DNA of 64,000 nt from Thuidium tamariscinum. Taxonomy: Eukaryota; Streptophyta; Bryopsida; Hypnales; Thuidiaceae. The stretch spans positions 6,153,501 to 6,217,500 of the forward strand of contig OX344749.2 in the NCBI GenBank assembly GCA_947034885.2, given 5' to 3'. The notes below the pieces were generated by a model that saw nothing but the letters and a program-made list of their open reading frames with translations, had not been told where the DNA came from and searched no databases. The position numbers were made by a program, and so were the translations under genes. Below, piece by piece: positions 1 to 12,000 of the stretch. The first letter of the stretch is position 1. Every line of letters starts with the position of its first letter.

Positions 1-1425
1 TTTACCCAGGAGAACCTAAAATTTACCTTGCTGGGCCTACCTTCTATGGTAGGAATTAAGGTGGGTACACCCAAAAGTGTCACTTATTCTTACTATGCCT
101 AGGTCCTCTTATCATGTTGTTCATATTTTTATACATTCTTGTTGGCAACTGAAAGCATGTTTCAACACACCAAAGAACAAAGGATTTGGATACTTGAGTT
201 ATTCGTAAAGTACACTAAACCGGGATTTAAACCCATGAGTTTTGTGAAAAAGCTGGTTGAGTTAAAAAAAAGTCGAAATAAAAGTGGATATAAAACTTAT
301 TTTTCCATCAAAATGGTGCCTAAAAAAGTTTGGTCCCCACTTTTGAAGTCATGTGACATAAATATATTGTAAAAAAGTTTGATGCCTCAACTATAGTTGC
401 CTTCTCAAGTTCAAAAAAAGTCATGCCCAAAGGGGGGGGACTTTACAAATAACTCAATTGTATGCAAAAGTTATTAACTTTTAAAGGACGGACCTATGAC
501 CACTGGTTTGAAGGCTCCTTCCCCATCACTTAATTTGTTACTGTTTTAGAACTAGTCATGTTTGAAATTTTTATTTTTTATTTTTCAGAGATGAAAGTAC
601 ATGTCTTCTGTACTTCACAAAAATTTCAGATTTTTTTGAGGAAAATTGATTTTTATGACAGTTTTTGAAGATAAAGTGAAGAAAAAATCATATTAAATAG
701 AAAATAATCTCAAAAAAATTGAAAACTTCACCATGTGTGTACATTATAGTGACAAACATTATGATGTAAATTCAACTTCTGTGTACACCTATTTCTAGGC
801 TGCAGTGGACATTAAAAATGTATCCAAAATTCAAACTGCAATAAAACATTCGATTTTACAAATTTTTCCAAAATTTCAATTGGGGTAGAAACTAGAAGTA
901 AGGACCTTCATTTTGTTAGTTGGGCTCAAATTCAGAAAATGTCATTTTCGAGGAGAAATTTCAAATTTACTCAATTTCTCAAAATACACTAAAACAACAA
1001 ATTCTGCCATCCGTTTTCTGTAATTACTTCTCCACCACATGAAAACAAACATCACATAACATTCAGTAGCAAGAAGAGAGTCTGCCTTTTCTACCAAGCA
1101 GGCAGAGTCATCCATGAATTTCAAGTTGAAACTCTGACACGCTGCTTCTTTGCATTGCTACTGAATAAAAGTTATTGATTTGGTGTGGAATATCCCACAC
1201 CATTCCCTCCATGGGAAGGCAGCCCTGCAGAGTGCTACTGAATGTTATGCAGTTAGACTAAAAACTCAGTTGGAGACTCTTTGCAACTCAACATGCAAGG
1301 GCATTAAAAGAAAATGGATGAAAAAACTATTGTTCAGCTCTTCTTCTGGCCCCTAAAGTCATCCAAACGCCAAAAAATGGTGCTAGCATCACTTAGGGGT
1401 TAATGGTCAAAGTCTGTTTCTGAAA
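1..1425. other. AT-rich intergenic DNA, no gene seen
   Basis: This stretch is strongly AT-rich with many short A and T runs. The reading frames present are short, use biased codons and match nothing I recognise. I see no splice-site pairs framing a plausible exon and no tRNA- or rRNA-like sequence. Confidence 0.5.
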
Positions 1426-1487
1426 GCACCATCTACAGTCTGGGTACATGACTGATTTTGAAAATGTATGCACATTGTAGATGGCGC
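1426..1487. repeat. Small imperfect hairpin
   Basis: A 12-bp arm at 1426-1437 (GCACCATCTACA) pairs with 1476-1487 with one mismatch, around a 38-nt loop. The sequence resembles the larger hairpin at 2166-2269, which also starts with a GCACC-type motif, so both may be pieces of one small inverted-repeat family. A GC-rich patch without recognisable coding content follows at about 1570-1700. Confidence 0.4.
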
Positions 1488-2165
1488 TTTAAGATCAGGT
1501 GCCATTTAGGTGTACCTACCTTAAATGAATGTCCTGCATGACAGTGTAGTAAGTTAAGTGCTCTGATCATCCCCGCCCGGCGCCCGCCGGATCGGATACC
1601 CCATCCCCTTTTATTGGATCCGTCCGGCTCCCTTTCCTCCGGCCATGATGATGATGATGCATACGCTAACGTAGCAGGCCGCCAGGCCAGGCACCACACA
1701 ATATGAAGCAAATCTACAATGTCAGACTCCCTGCCTTGTTCGCCCATCCAAAATGTACGTGGACCGTACATTCCAAGGCCACAACTTCACACTCAAACTT
1801 GAGCCACCTGACAGGCAGAATCAAACAGAACAGGCTATGTAAGTTATTGTTTTTTTAAAACCAAAACAAATCATCTGTTCATGGATTGATAGCACAAATT
1901 AAAAGCCTTGAATCATCTGTTGGCCTAATCAAATTCTGGATAAGTAAGTTATTTGCTTCACCGGTGTTACTAAGGTAAGAGGTCCTATAATGGACCATCT
2001 AAGCTCTGAAACAGAATTTCAGGGAGGTAGAACTTCTAGAAATATTTTTCAATAGATTTTCCTTGAAAGAGAAGTAGAATTGACATTTAACCCAAGTTGT
2101 TTCATATTTATCTGAGCTTTGTGGAATTAGTTATCAAATTTTGAAGTTGAAAACGCGTAGGGCTT

Positions 2166-2269
2166 TAAAATGGTGCCCTAGCTAAAATGTACATTGTGAG
2201 TACACTGCTGTAGGCTATGAAAAAAAAACATGTACAAATATTGTACATTTTAGGTAGGGCACCATTTTA
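2166..2269. repeat. 104-bp palindromic MITE-like hairpin
   Basis: Arms of about 38 bp (2166-2203 and 2232-2269) are inverted copies: the left begins TAAAATGGTGCCCTAGCTAA and the right ends with its near complement. A short A-rich loop separates them. This is the structure of a small Stowaway-like MITE or of a miRNA-type precursor. No target duplication longer than TA can be assigned. Confidence 0.6.
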
Positions 2270-2402
2270 GAACCTGCTCCATTTAGGAGCCTTCTACCTT
2301 ACTCAAATCAATAGCTTAGCTTTTTCAGTGTGTTTCATTGGCCAAAAAATAACGGGGATCCAAGTCTTAAGTTATCCCATTTTGGGAGAGTTGGTGGCTG
2401 CT

Positions 2403-3465
2403 CATCAGAAAAGTTGGCCCACATTGTTTTAGTACCATTTTGACACCAAAGGTCTAGTTCTTGACAACATTGGCTATTTTCATTAGTGTCATTTTATCCA
2501 TACTTGATTGGTATAGAGGTTGGCACCAAATTAACTTTATTGCATTTCAATGCATCATTATAGCACCATTTTCATATGCTTTGAAGTTCCTAATTGGCGG
2601 GCAGGGGCTGGTCCACATTGGTGTGGAGTGAGTCCATGAGGTGATGCATGAGAAAAAAGTTGGGCTTGATTCATTTGTTGTGTTTTTGGACAGCATAGGC
2701 CATTTCAGTGTCGTCTTTGATTGGCATGGAGGTTGGCACCAAATTATATCTTTGATAGAGTTTTTCCAATGCATTTCATTTGTGTGAAAAACAACAAGGA
2801 TTTAAGTGTGCACCATTTAAGAAGTTTATGGTTGCCGGTTCACATCATTCTGGAGTGAGTGAGGCAATACATATGAAAAAAGATCGTCCAGATTCTTTTG
2901 ATGCCTTCTCATCAGAAGAGGCCATTTCTATGTTGTCTTTGATATTGAGTTGGCATGGAGGTTGGCACCAAATTATCTTTGACAGAATTTTTCAGTGCAT
3001 TTCATGTGCCTGGGAAAACAACAAGGATTCAAGTGTGCACCATTTTAGAAGTTTATGGTTGCTGGTTTATATCATTGTGGAGGGATTGAAGTGATACATA
3101 TGAAAAAAGTTGGTCCAGATCCTTTTGATGCCATCTTTGATATTGAGTTGGCATGGAGGTTGGCACCAAATTATCTTGACAGTGTTTCAATGCATCATAC
3201 CTAAAGTTATTCACATATGGGGAAGAAGTTTTCGATGCAGGAATCGAAAACCTTTTTTTCTTTTTTGGCTGGTTGAGGTGGTGCCCATCAGGAACTTCAA
3301 GGCATGTGAATATAGTGTCATGATGATGCATTGAAATGCAATCGAGTAAATTTGGTGCCAACCCCCATACCAACTCAATATGGAGAAAATGATACCTATA
3401 TTGTCAAAATGCAGCCTTTTGGTGTCAAAATAACACCAAAATAGTCTGGCCCAACTTTTCTGATG
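2403..3465. mobile_element. Foldback element with long terminal inverted repeats and internal tandem repeats
   Basis: The outer ends are inverted copies: CATCAGAAAAGTTGG at 2403 returns as its complement ending at 3465. The similarity continues inward for roughly 200 bp on each side, including the blocks GACACCAAAGG, TTGGCACCAAATT and TTGAAGTTCCTAAT. Between the arms, a unit of about 230 bp is repeated about three times (recognisable by GGCATGGAGGTTGGCACC near 2726, 2953 and 3150). No coding capacity is recognised; the short reading frames inside are by-products of the repeats. This is the layout of a non-autonomous foldback or MULE-like element. Confidence 0.7.
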
Positions 3466-4077
3466 TGATGATGTAGAGAAGTTGCAGAGGTTTTGAAGAC
3501 TCTAAGCTTAGCTCAGACAGACAATCTCACACAGGATTTGCTCAAGCAGAACTACTGATGGAGTTTGCACTCAATCACTGATGGATTGAATTGGTAGTCC
3601 ATAATCCGCGCACAGTGCAGGAAATTTTCCAAATGGATTGGATACCTCTGAATGGGGTTTCTGGGATCTTAAGTTAACCCAGAAAGGACGTTGAGGACGT
3701 TTAGTGTCCGATGAATGACGAGAAATTTTCATGTGTAGAACAGAACTACAATTATTCATCCTCAGAATTAGGGGTGGAAAGTAGAGGTCTTCTACAGTAG
3801 GTTGACTTCAAATGAGTTCTATTGAATCTTTTTATATCAATGATTCCCATGGTTTTAGAAAAGATGATTTCCATAGAGACCCCCGGGTCCTTTTAGGGTT
3901 TACAGTGCGTTGATATGATTGAATGTGGACATGATTCTCATTGGACATTGGGATTCTGGAAAAAGCTTGCATAACATGCAGTTGAAGTCTGTGTCTTGAG
4001 AAAAATTGGTGGCAAACTATTGTAAACTACCCCATTCCAAACCAAATGGGAGCAAGTTGAAATATGTTGATTGTGTA

Positions 4078-4950
4078 TAGTGTCCTATGGAAAGTAAGGT
4101 TATCCCTCTTTTGACTTGCAAGAAAATCTTTCAAAATTTGATCTTCTTAGACTTATTTTTTAAAACTAACCTGTTAAAATGATAGTGTTATGCAATCTTG
4201 ATCAAGACACCAAATTTCAGTCTCAAAATTTCAAAACTCTATTTTTAATAAATTATTCTATATATTTTTCATTGCGTTACATAATAATTGATTGAAAATC
4301 ATTAAATATGTTTTTTAAAATATTATTGTGCAAATATTTAAGAAATATTGATGTACACATCTTACATTTAGGGAAAAAATTGCATTACTTAAAAAAAAAT
4401 TTACACTAAAAGAATTGAATACCAAAGGGCCAATAATAAAAAATTTATACATAAAATTTCTCTAAATTATAATTGGATTTTAGCGGACCAATTGCACTGT
4501 CATACTCAAAGGTATAGAAGTAGTCATAATATAAGGGTCATTTAGGAAAATATAATTGAAATTAAAAAATATCTATTTAAAATTTTTGGAAAGGCAACCC
4601 CTTGACATTGAATTCTTTGTAGTGTAAAGTTTTTACTATGTAATGCAGTTTTCTCTAAAAAGAAAATGTGAACATCAATGTTTCCTAAAAATTTGGTCAA
4701 TGAATTTTTTTTAAATCATCACCAATATTTTTCAATTAATTATTATGTAACACAATGAGAAAAACACAATTTAAAAAAAATTCCAAAATAGGATTTTTGT
4801 TTTTTGATATTGAAATTTGGTGTATTGATCAAGATTGCATAAAACTATCATTTCAATAGGTTAGTTTTGAAAAATAGGTCTAAGAAGTCAAATTTTGAAA
4901 GATTTTCTTGCAAGTCAAATTTAGAGTAACCTTAGTTTCTATAGGGCATT
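4078..4950. repeat. Foldback (inverted repeat), arms about 370 bp
   Basis: The left arm from about 4078 to 4445 (for example CTTGCAAGAAAATCTTTCAA near 4120) reappears as its complement from about 4590 to 4950. A spacer of about 145 bp lies between. The arms are diverged by small indels but collinear throughout. No open reading frame of note. The right end overlaps the outer arm of the next palindrome, so the two are physically chained. Confidence 0.75.
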
Positions 4951-6345
4951 ATACAATGGGGTCCCAATCAAAATGGTGTTTTGGGATCCGTAGTGAAAAC
5001 AATTTCAGCTCTACCAACTTTGACAACCTCTCAAGAGCTCGAAAATTTATATTTTACTATGAAATTTTTTTCGCAACATCATCTATAAGTTAATAACATA
5101 AAAACAATTTTAAAAATCCAAATGACTTACACAAAAAAAGATATTCAAAATCTACCAATATGTGTAGTTGTGAGAAACATTTCACTACTTTCAACTTTGA
5201 CACCCTCCCAAGGATTGAGTTTTTTTTCTTTTTTTGCATGATATTATTGTCATGAAATAAAATCTATGTTCTTTATATGTATAAAAAAATTTCAAGGTCA
5301 AAATATTAGTTTTAAAAAAGATATATGAAATCTTGCAACATGTGTAGTTTTGAGAATTTTCTTACAATTTCCAACTTTGACACCCTTTCAAGGGCTAAAA
5401 ATTTGATTTTTTACCATAATTTTTTGTTAAAGTCATTTCTAAGTTTTTAACACGTATTCCAAATTTAAAGTTCAAATAAATTACCAAAATTAAGATATAA
5501 AATATCTCCCAACATATGTAGTTGTGAGAAAATTTTCACTATTGCTAACTTTGATACCCTCCCAAGGGCTAAAAATTTGTCTATTTAACATGAAATTTTC
5601 TGTATAAAATCACCTCTATGTTGATAATATATATTCCAAATTTCAAGTTCAAAAGATTTACTCAAAAAAAAATATTCAAAATCTCTCAACATGTGTAGTT
5701 GTGAGGATGAGTTTTTACATTTGTGTCAAACTTTGCTCCACAAAATAACACTATACTAAGGGCTCAAAACTCTTCCTCACAACTACACATGTTGAGATAT
5801 TTTGTATATCTGTTTTTTGGTAATTCATTTGAACTTGAAATTTGGTATACATGTTATTAACATAGAGACAACTTGACAAAAAAAAAATTTTGGTCAAAAG
5901 ACAATTTTTCAGCCCTCGGAAGGGTGTCAAAGTTGGAAATTGTAAAAAAATTCTCAAAACTACACATGTTGGGAGATTTCATAAATCTTTTTTTTTACCT
6001 TGAAATTTTTCACACATTAAAAACATAGAGATTATTTCATGACAAAAATCTCATGGCAAAAAAAAATTCAATCCTTGGGAGGGTGTCAAAGTTGAAAGAA
6101 GTGAAATGTTTCTCACAACTACACATGTTGGTAGATTTTGAATATCTTTTTTTGTGTAAATCATTTGGATTTGAAATTTGGCATGCATGTTATTAACTTA
6201 TAGATGATGTTGTGAAAAAATTTCATAGTAAAATATAAATTTTTGAGCTCTGAGGAGGTTGTCAAAGTTGGCAGAGCTGAAATTGTTTTCACTGTAGATT
6301 CCAAAACGCCATTTTAATTGGGACCCCACTGTACAATTGAGAACA
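4938..6345. repeat. Large palindrome made of tandem repeats of about 175 bp in opposite orientation
   Basis: The left half (about 4938-5725) holds four copies of a unit of about 175 bp, each marked by AACTTTGACACCCTCCCAAG and by ATGTGTAGTTGTGAG. The right half (about 5745-6345) holds three or more copies in inverted orientation, pivoting near 5735. The outermost ends also match inversely (GGGGTCCCAATCAAAATGG near 4960 against 6318-6335). A transcript across it could fold into a very long duplex. No coding potential seen. Confidence 0.8.
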
Positions 6346-7286
6346 TAATTGAATCCACAATGGGCTTGTGCCCATTTGGTCTAGAATAGGATAGATTACC
6401 TCAAACAAAAATAGAATGTGAATGAAGGATTGATAAATTAGTGAATGGCTAAAGTACAACATAAGGTTTGTAGCATTGTAGGTGGGTGGAAGGGGAATAG
6501 AGTTGGATTGCTCCAAAAAAAATGGCAACATACAATAATTTTTTTGCTAAAAGACTTTAAGTTTTAAAAAATTGTGGATGAAATTACAATATTGTGGATG
6601 AAAATAGAATTATGGAAATGTGATATGTGCTAATGTGATATTTTCTATCTAATATGTTGATGGATGTTGAAATTTAGAGTACTATATATGATAGCATTTT
6701 TATATCATTGCTTTAATACTTCATTAAAAATGAAAAAATGACATGATAGGATTGATGACTAATGGAGAGAAATGTGAATTTTTTCATTTTTCAAAATGTA
6801 GATATTTATGCTATTGCCAATTATTAATTGCAAAAAGAAACTTAGGATTCAATTTTTGTTGGCTTTAATAGGGTTTAGGATTTAAGGTCTTATATCTAAT
6901 TAAGAAAATGCCTTTTTTTTGGCCTAAGTTGAGACATCATGAGAATGTTCTTGCATAATTTATTTCACAACCTTTGAATCCCAACATTTTGAAAAGGTTA
7001 CTTCTCACATTGATAGAATGTGATTGTTCAATTTTCTTGGTAAAAGCTTGATTTTAATGGGGTAAGATTCCTATTCATAGCTTTTCAATCTACTTAGATG
7101 TATACATTGATGTGAACATTGTATTTATCTCAAACAAAGATGTGTTGATTGGATATTGAGCTTTGAGTCGTATATACGTTTTTTGAGTTTTTGTTTGGTG
7201 CTAGCATAATTTATTTGGAGTGCTTTACATGATTTTAGTGATGGCAAAGTACAATGCAAATGCAAATTAATAAGATTCAAGCTTGA
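6346..7286. other. AT-rich DNA, no gene seen
   Basis: AT-rich sequence with no frame of convincing coding character and no obvious repeat structure beyond short A and T runs. Confidence 0.45.
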
Positions 7287-7577
7287 ATGCCAAGAAAATA
7301 TAAGTCACCAATTGTGTGCCCTTATTACAAACAACCTTTAAGATTGAGCTTTAGAGAGAGAAAAATTGATGGAGAGACTTATCTTGATTTATGGCTAGAT
7401 GAATATGCTTATCCTATAGACCCTAGGACAAAGCAACATCCACAAATTAAATCAATTCCAAAGTTGGAATTTGTAGGTGAAGGAGAAAGCAGTTTGCTTG
7501 GTTACATCAAGAATGTAGAAAGTAATTCAAAGAGAACTTTAGAAATTGTTTGTCAAAAGGAGATTTTTATAATTTGA
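7287..7577 (+). pseudogene. Unrecognised 96-codon reading frame, possible gene remnant
   Basis: An open frame with a fairly balanced amino-acid composition (start MPRKYKSPIVCPYY, middle LDLWLDEYAYPIDPR), unlike the Phe/Lys/Asn-rich frames around it. Coding-like sequence may continue in other frames up to about 7960, broken by stops, which would fit a decayed gene or transposon gag-like protein. I recognise no family. It could equally be chance. Confidence 0.25.
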
Positions 7578-7777
7578 TTCTGAGGGAGTGTATAGATAAA
7601 TTGATTGTATGCTTTGGCAAAAAACGAAGCACTTTTGACAATTGTAGAGTTGAAGATGCATTATTGTTTGAAACAAAAATTAATTGATTACAATAAAAAG
7701 TAGGCCAACTAGCTAGAAAATTCTTTGTGATTGTTGAAAACAAATCATGATGTTTGATTTCAAAGACTGTGTATTGA

Positions 7778-7958
7778 AAATTTGAGATCAAAGAGAAGCA
7801 AGAACTACAAGCTGAGATCACATGTATTCAAGAAGAGTGTGAGCAAAGAACAATGGAATTACAAAAAGGTTATACAACAAAACAACTACTCCTTCATGAC
7901 AACTTGTTAGAAGTCACTTGCAATGTTGAAAAGTTAAAATCAAAAATCAAAAGTATGG
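7778..7958 (+). pseudogene. Coiled-coil-like coding remnant
   Basis: About 60 codons stay open directly after an in-frame TGA at 7775-7777. They encode a Glu/Lys/Gln-rich heptad-like stretch (for example KEKQELQAEITCIQEEC). The frame runs into a copy of dispersed family R at about 7959, which may have cut it. It may belong with the frame at 7287-7577 as the decayed end of one gene. No family recognised. Confidence 0.25.
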
Positions 7959-8260
7959 TTAACCCTTTAAGTTCCTTAATTATGTTTACTCCAAAAATAG
8001 TCAAAAATAGTTATTTCTACTAGCAATGCCAAAAAAAACATTTAAACATTTTCTGACCATAGGATCTTTTAGTAAATTGTTTTGTAAACATCTTTAAAAA
8101 ATTTCAAAGTTTTTCACTGTATAGATTGAAAAATATTTGCATTTGAATGCTCAAAAAACTTTTTTTTACCTTGCGTAAAATGGGGCAGCTACACTTTAAA
8201 AGGCAAAAATCATATGAGAAATATTCCAAAATGGTTGTGCCTCTTTGGATTAGTTGTTGA
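7959..8260 (-). repeat. Partial copy of dispersed family R (about 0.9 kb)
   Basis: The segment starts with TTAACCCTTTAAG and carries landmarks of family R in inverse order, such as CATAGGATCTTTTAG and GGGGCAGCTACACTT. Those landmarks correspond to the better-preserved copies near 14000-14940 and 32081-33033. Only about a third of the family length is present. Confidence 0.5.
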
Positions 8261-8935
8261 GGCCAACTAAGGTACATCTAGAACAAAGTCTCTTGTATTC
8301 ATCGAAGATTGTTTGGTGATAAGGAGATAGAAGTTGAAAATGAAAAATTATTAGCCATAATGTTTTCAAAGATATTCTTAAATTCATTGATGTTATTTCC
8401 TACACTTCATTGATCACAAATTCAAATGTCCAACTATTATTTGAACAAAATTAGAGATGTAGTAGGCCCACATGAGAATCATTCAAAGTATGGGGAATTT
8501 TTTTTAAGAAATTCAAGGGAAGAGTACAAAGGGCTAGTAAGAATTTGAACATCCTAGAACCATGAGTATTTCTTATCTTACATTGAATAGAGTCTACATC
8601 AATCCAACCTCCTTGAGTATAACCTTAATTATTGTTGTGTTCTAAACATTCACATTTGAGTTGAATAGTCTCAATTCTTTGAGCCTAATCAGTATTGGAC
8701 TAATATTGTGAACTAAGTATCACGTGTTGTTTGTTGTAAACAAAGTTCATGTACAATGTATTTCTTCCAAGATGGTATTTAATATCATTGAAGGTCTAAA
8801 TGCACTACACTAGATGATGGCTATTCTGTGTGTGTGCTTAGAATCTTATCCATCAAATATTAAAGAAGTGAAGTCTGCATCTAATACATTTTTGAAAACA
8901 AATTGCATTGAAGTTCTAAGGGGCTCAATTCCACT

Positions 8936-9083
8936 CAGGTTTTTTTTTGCACTGTAGATGAACAGGAAATAGCCTTGCGTGCCCTCCCAACAGAGGGCAA
9001 TATTTGGAGGGGGCCAGAGACAGTGGCGAAAGCTGTTGAATCAAATTTTGAATCTGGCAATAAATTGCCAGAAAAAAACCCTG
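8936..9083. mobile_element. hAT-like MITE, 148 bp
   Basis: The element begins CAGGTTTTTTTTTGC and its complement-strand end reads CAGGGTTTTTTTCTGGC, giving short terminal inverted repeats with the CAGG start typical of hAT transposons. It is flanked by a perfect 8-bp duplication, ATTCCACT, at 8928-8935 and 9084-9091, the length hAT transposases make. It is too short to encode a transposase, so it is non-autonomous. Confidence 0.8.
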
Positions 9084-9091
9084 ATTCCACT

Positions 9092-12000
9092 CAATAAATC
9101 CACTGTTATATAAATAGGCATATACCAATTTACATGTGTACCTCTAAATTTAATATTGGGCGTCTCAATAGTCAAAGAATCAATCCTCATGCAACATCTA
9201 AATTCCGCTAATGTAGCCATGTTAGGCAATGATCAATTAGAGTCTCCAAAACTAAGTAAAGAAACTCTTAAAATCTTCAAAAAAGATGCACAACCAAAAT
9301 TAGGTTTATATTGTGCATTGTAGAAGAAACCGACATTTAAAAGTAGCTCTTTGTGGGTACAATTACATCACTGAGCCTCACCTATTTTGGTGTATTGTAC
9401 CAAATTACCCTAGAAATAGAGTTGACATCAATCTATTCTATAGGTGCTTTCAATAATGATGGGTACAAATCTGTTGTGCAAATAGTGACTACATTATTTC
9501 AAAATGAAAATATAATCTACAATCTACTAATAATATTCCATAATTTGACAATCAATTATTATTTTAAGGAATACTCATATGACTACAAGTTATTTTTATA
9601 ACTAATCCATGCCTACAAACTAAAAGTTAGGATTTCCCAAACATAGCATAATAGAAATTAAGTGGAAGTATTTATAAATATATATATTTTGAATTCTCTT
9701 TTGAATTCTTGAATTTTAAATAAAATTAACAATGCATATAAACATGCTAAGTTTTAGCAAGAGATAAAATGCTTGATCCTTTATTCACACAAAATTTCAA
9801 ATTCCTAGCCTTTAAAGATCTTCAAAAAATTTAATGCCTAACTATACTTTATAGAATCCTTGTCCAGATGCCCTAATTCCTAGGATTTAATGTAATCAAA
9901 GAACCAATGCTAGTTTTTGTATCTTTATAATTTCTACCCTCATTTTTGATATTGTAAGTTCAAATAGATTCAATTTAAGTAGAGGGCTTCATTTTGCCAA
10001 ATGAAAATCAAGAATTGCTACTTAGCACTTACTCTAAAATGTACACCAAAACAAACAAATGTTTAACCCTAAGCCTTTGCTACCTTTTGAAGAAGAAAAG
10101 AAGCTACAAGGGAAGCCTTAAGAGAAAAAGATTGGAAAAATGAACCATTCTAATATTGAGACAAGGAAGCCAATTGAACACCTCGAGTTGAAGTTGTTTT
10201 GTAGCCATGTAGAGAAAGTATATTCACAAATATGTACAACCTTGAGGACATTTGTTTACAAATTAAGAAGCATATGATTGGAAATTGGTGGTCTTTGGGA
10301 AGGCTCAATTCTTCTCTAATGGAAGTTTATCCCTATACAACCATCCTAGCCAAAACATTTTTCATGTAAAATTTCAATGATAATGTATAAAGCTTCAATA
10401 TCTGTAATATGTTCTTTGAAATATTATGTGTAGTAGTTTTTGAGTTTCATACTATTTATACCAAGTTTGGTTTTGAACAATTCCAATAACTATTTCTAGA
10501 AATAAAGCTATAAATTAATTTATTTGAGCAAATGCAAGCATTCTAAGATGCTTACATATTCATTAACTTTAAACAAAAAGTAGGATTTCATTTTCTAAAT
10601 TTATATGTACATTGAATCCTTTGAATAATTCTAATAAATGTAATGTGATCAAAGCTATGAGGAGTTTTGCATTGAAGGAATCTTTGCAATTTATTTCAAA
10701 AAAATAATTAATCCCTAAAGTTTCATTGTCTCTACAAGGGACAAAATTGATTTTGGATAGGCTTCTTTGGTCTCAATTTGTGTCACATATTTTTGAAACT
10801 TTTACCACATGTGTAGTTTTCCAAGAGCTTCATGCACACATACACACAAAAACATATAACATTAGTACTAATAAAAAGGGGGTTACTTTTCCAAAGGAAG
10901 TGGGGAGTTGATGAGGAAGGGAGCTAATACAAAGGACAGTTGAGTTCCCTACTACAAGAACATGAGAAATGGAAGGGAACTTCGAGAACAAAGATTGAGG
11001 TTGAGAATGACAAGGGAACATTTTGGGTACATTGAGAAGTTCATTATTCAAGTTTTCATGAGGTGTCCGATGTTTTTTAGGTTACATTGAGTTACAATAT
11101 TATACAGTAAAATCTAGATATTTTTCAATTTTTGAATGTTTCTTTTTTGGCTTGTCACAAATGATACCCTGAACTATGTGGTGGGAAAATATGCAAAAAT
11201 TGAACAATGTATTGTCAAATCTTGGGACATAGTGACATTGCAAGATTTTTTGAATGTCCTCTATGTCTTTATTGTCTTGGATTGACTTGAAAATTGGTGG
11301 GCATATACCTAACATGATATTGATTTGGAAAAAAACAAAATTTGAAGTTCATAGTGTAAAATATTTACAAGAGGGGATAAAAGCCATCTGAAATTTTGGA
11401 TAAGGCCCCATCTCCCAAAAAAAAAAAAAACTTGTCAATTTGGATGCAGTTATCTTTCAATCTGTACAATCAAATTTTGCAAATTTTTTTACCACATCAT
11501 CTCATATTATTTTAGTACAAAAACCTACAATTCAATTTTGAAAACCCCCATCTTATATGTATTTTTGAGCAATGCATTGAAAATGGAAATTAAATTATAT
11601 TTTTTTAATATTTTTGAAATATAGACAATAGATTTGTAGATTGCATTTTTGAAGAGTATAGGTTGCTTGTAACTTCAACCTATAAATGTTCAAAACCAAA
11701 CTCTTATAACCTTTCCATCTTTTTGAACCTATACTAAGGGCTCTTAAAATCTATAAACCTTTGCAAGACTCTTCAAGAAGGTTGCTACTTCCTAAACAAT
11801 GGGAAACACTAACCAAAATATGAAAAAATAAAAATGATTTTTTAATTATTATTAATATTTTAAGTTAAAAAATGAAACATTCAGTAAATTCTAGGGCCTA
11901 AAATGCATCAAATAGTTTTTAAAAATTATTAAAATTTTTAATGGTTAATGAAAATATTTAAAAATAAATAAATCCAAAATTATAAAAATTAAAAATCTAT

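Noticed and set aside
1433..1771. 112-codon minus-strand frame in a GC-rich patch
   Set aside because: No recognisable domain, and it spans an inverted repeat; composition alone is not enough.
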